Source: Craspedostauros australis
Taxonomy: Eukaryota > Bacillariophyta > Bacillariophyceae > Mastogloiales > Achnanthaceae
Assembly (NCBI GenBank): GCA_026770025.1
Contig: JAMXDE010000005.1
Coordinates: forward strand, 1,488,001 to 1,552,000
Length of the DNA stretch: 64,000 bases
Direction of reading: 5' to 3'
In this document: one piece after another, positions 63,001 through 64,000 of the stretch
Layout: the number at the start of each line of letters is the position of its first letter
How positions within the stretch are numbered: position 1 is the first letter of the stretch
Program-made: the position numbers and the translations under genes
Notes under the pieces: generated by a model
The model's database searches: none
What the model was told of the DNA's origin: nothing
The model's input: only the letters and a program-made list of their open reading frames with translations

Positions 63001-64000
63001 TGCGGCATCGTGGGAAGGCTGGCCTGTGTTCCGCGACAACTGGCGAGGCACGAATCAGAACTACAGGAGTATCGGTATCCAGCACCTGCTCCTGCCTGAT
63101 CCGCTGAGATACGTGAACGATCGCTTCATCTCCACCAACATCGGTGTTCCGCCAGTGGATGACATCGTGCGTGTATCGCCAGATGAACTGCTTCCCGCCA
63201 TCAACGCGACCTTCCCCATGGACGTGTTTCAAATCAGTTACATCCCGCAGGCTGTCCGAAGGTGAGTGGAAGCGGAGATCCCATTTCGGACTGCGCGGAG
63301 GAGGAAGGGGCAATGTCGGCTGTCGCAGTCCCTCCGCGTATTCGTATTCGTGTTCTTGTTCGTGTACTCTGCAACTTCCGTATCACCGGGTATCTGATAG
63401 TAAGGCGTGGCAGAACATGGAGGGGAATGACATGAGCTGGCATGGGCGGGGAACAAACTCTCACTTGGCCAACACAGACCTTTCAGATGCCATGGAGGCA
63501 TGTTCGCTGTGTCCACGCATCAAGGCTTCGATAGAGCTCCATGGAACCCCACCCCACGAGTGCACCCTCAGGGGAAGCAGGCGTTTCGTGTCCATGATTT
63601 CGATCTGCAGCTCTACTGCTCATGTTTCACATGAACCATACTCTGATTGCATTCGTACCTCACACCGACGGTCGGCACCAATCCCACTGCCCTACTCTAT
63701 TGCTATCCACGATATGCGGGAATGATTCACATGCCGCCACGAATGCACATCGATCTGATACTTGTGCTCGTGCTCTCTTGCTCGTGGTCGTGCGATACCG
63801 TTCCACGAACCGATGAACGAACGAACGAACGAACAGTTTCGTACATCACTTCTTTCCAGCATACGACCTCACCGTGGCGAACTACGCATCCAAGATCCAA
63901 CGAGACGTGATCGTGCAACAAGACAAGCAGCAGCAGCAGCAGGACCTGGAGGATGGTGAACGAATGAATGGTGACAGGAAGGCGACAGGCAAGAACCGAA
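60023..64000 (+). CDS. Class 3 lipase (Lipase_3 alpha/beta-hydrolase), 3' end unresolved
   Basis: Exon 1 is 60023-62629 and exon 2 is 62873-63261 (243-bp intron, donor TGG|GTAAGT, acceptor AGCACAG). It hydrolyses acyl esters by family. MRSSTMALLLAFMLALAHPSKA is a signal peptide; earlier in-frame ATGs (from 59891) lie in a repeat. A long low-complexity region (about 100-500) carries Asn and Asp runs, Gln runs and an SP-rich tract. The catalytic half has the nucleophile elbow LNGHSIGGSLSL (Ser near residue 725), followed by VYTYGSPPIAS, and exon 2 encodes a conserved tail (DPIVRFMTEHDALYPLVDDLG). A basic low-complexity insert lies after the GSPP motif. Exon 2 ends at GAAG|GTGAGT. Frame YDLTVANYASKIQRDV (from 63862 to the window edge) is probably the final exon, but its phase does not match exon 2 directly, so an intervening exon is likely. 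Confidence 0.75.

Noticed and set aside
1-64000. CRISPR arrays, operons, rRNA genes
   Set aside because: No spaced palindromic repeats, ribosome-binding sites or rRNA-like sequence; the intron-containing genes show this is eukaryotic nuclear DNA.

Overview
The window looks like nuclear DNA of a diatom (a photosynthetic stramenopile). The supporting signals are signal peptides followed by an ASAF-type phenylalanine motif on several predicted plastid proteins, a divergent VDL/ZEP xanthophyll gene pair, a long Ty1/copia polyprotein of the kind common in diatoms, secreted proteins with Pro-Ser-Glu-Thr stretches, a membrane LRR protein with Cys-rich caps, and short GT-AG introns. The standard code is used. 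I cannot name the species.

Positions 1-16 kb: a secreted Cys-rich protein gene, about 2.5 kb with no recognisable gene, then a transposon-riddled locus. An unrecognised minus-strand gene has been cut up by insertions of one copia family: a nearly pristine full-length element (5371-13297), two solo LTRs with perfect 6-bp target duplications (13682-14482 and 14539-15331), a tRNA-derived SINE-like insertion (about 13487-13651) and an old LTR remnant (3858-4618). Removing the full element restores the reading frame of the host gene.

Positions 16-44 kb: the gene-dense part. In order: a possible small two-exon gene, a secreted Cys-rich protein, a CIA30-like secreted protein, RNase HII, an LSM14/Scd6 RNA-binding protein, a thylakoid-lumen FKBP, the divergent VDL2-like/ZEP1-like pair of fucoxanthin synthesis, the Hsp90 cochaperone TTC4/Cns1, two nuclear-type or basic proteins of unknown function, two tandem plastid-targeted paralogs of unknown function, and ribosomal protein uL23 (RPL23A).

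Positions 45-50 kb: a second mobile cluster. It holds a compact LTR element with identical 273-bp LTRs that carries one Gag-like or unknown ORF and no pol (45185-47222). Next to it is a broken copy of the CIA30-like gene butted against a copia reverse transcriptase pseudogene with three nonsense changes.

Positions 50-64 kb: a 1084-residue membrane LRR protein flanked by an inverted pair of about 285-bp repeats (a third partial copy follows), a small broken or hypothetical gene, UDP-sugar pyrophosphorylase (four exons), and a class-3 lipase gene whose last exon runs to or past the window end.

Functionally the window combines plastid work (xanthophyll synthesis, lumenal folding, two unknown plastid proteins), cytosolic housekeeping (uL23, TTC4, UDP-sugar pyrophosphorylase, LSM14) and cell-surface proteins, interrupted by two waves of retrotransposons. 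Exon boundaries are read from splice motifs and frame, not from transcripts.
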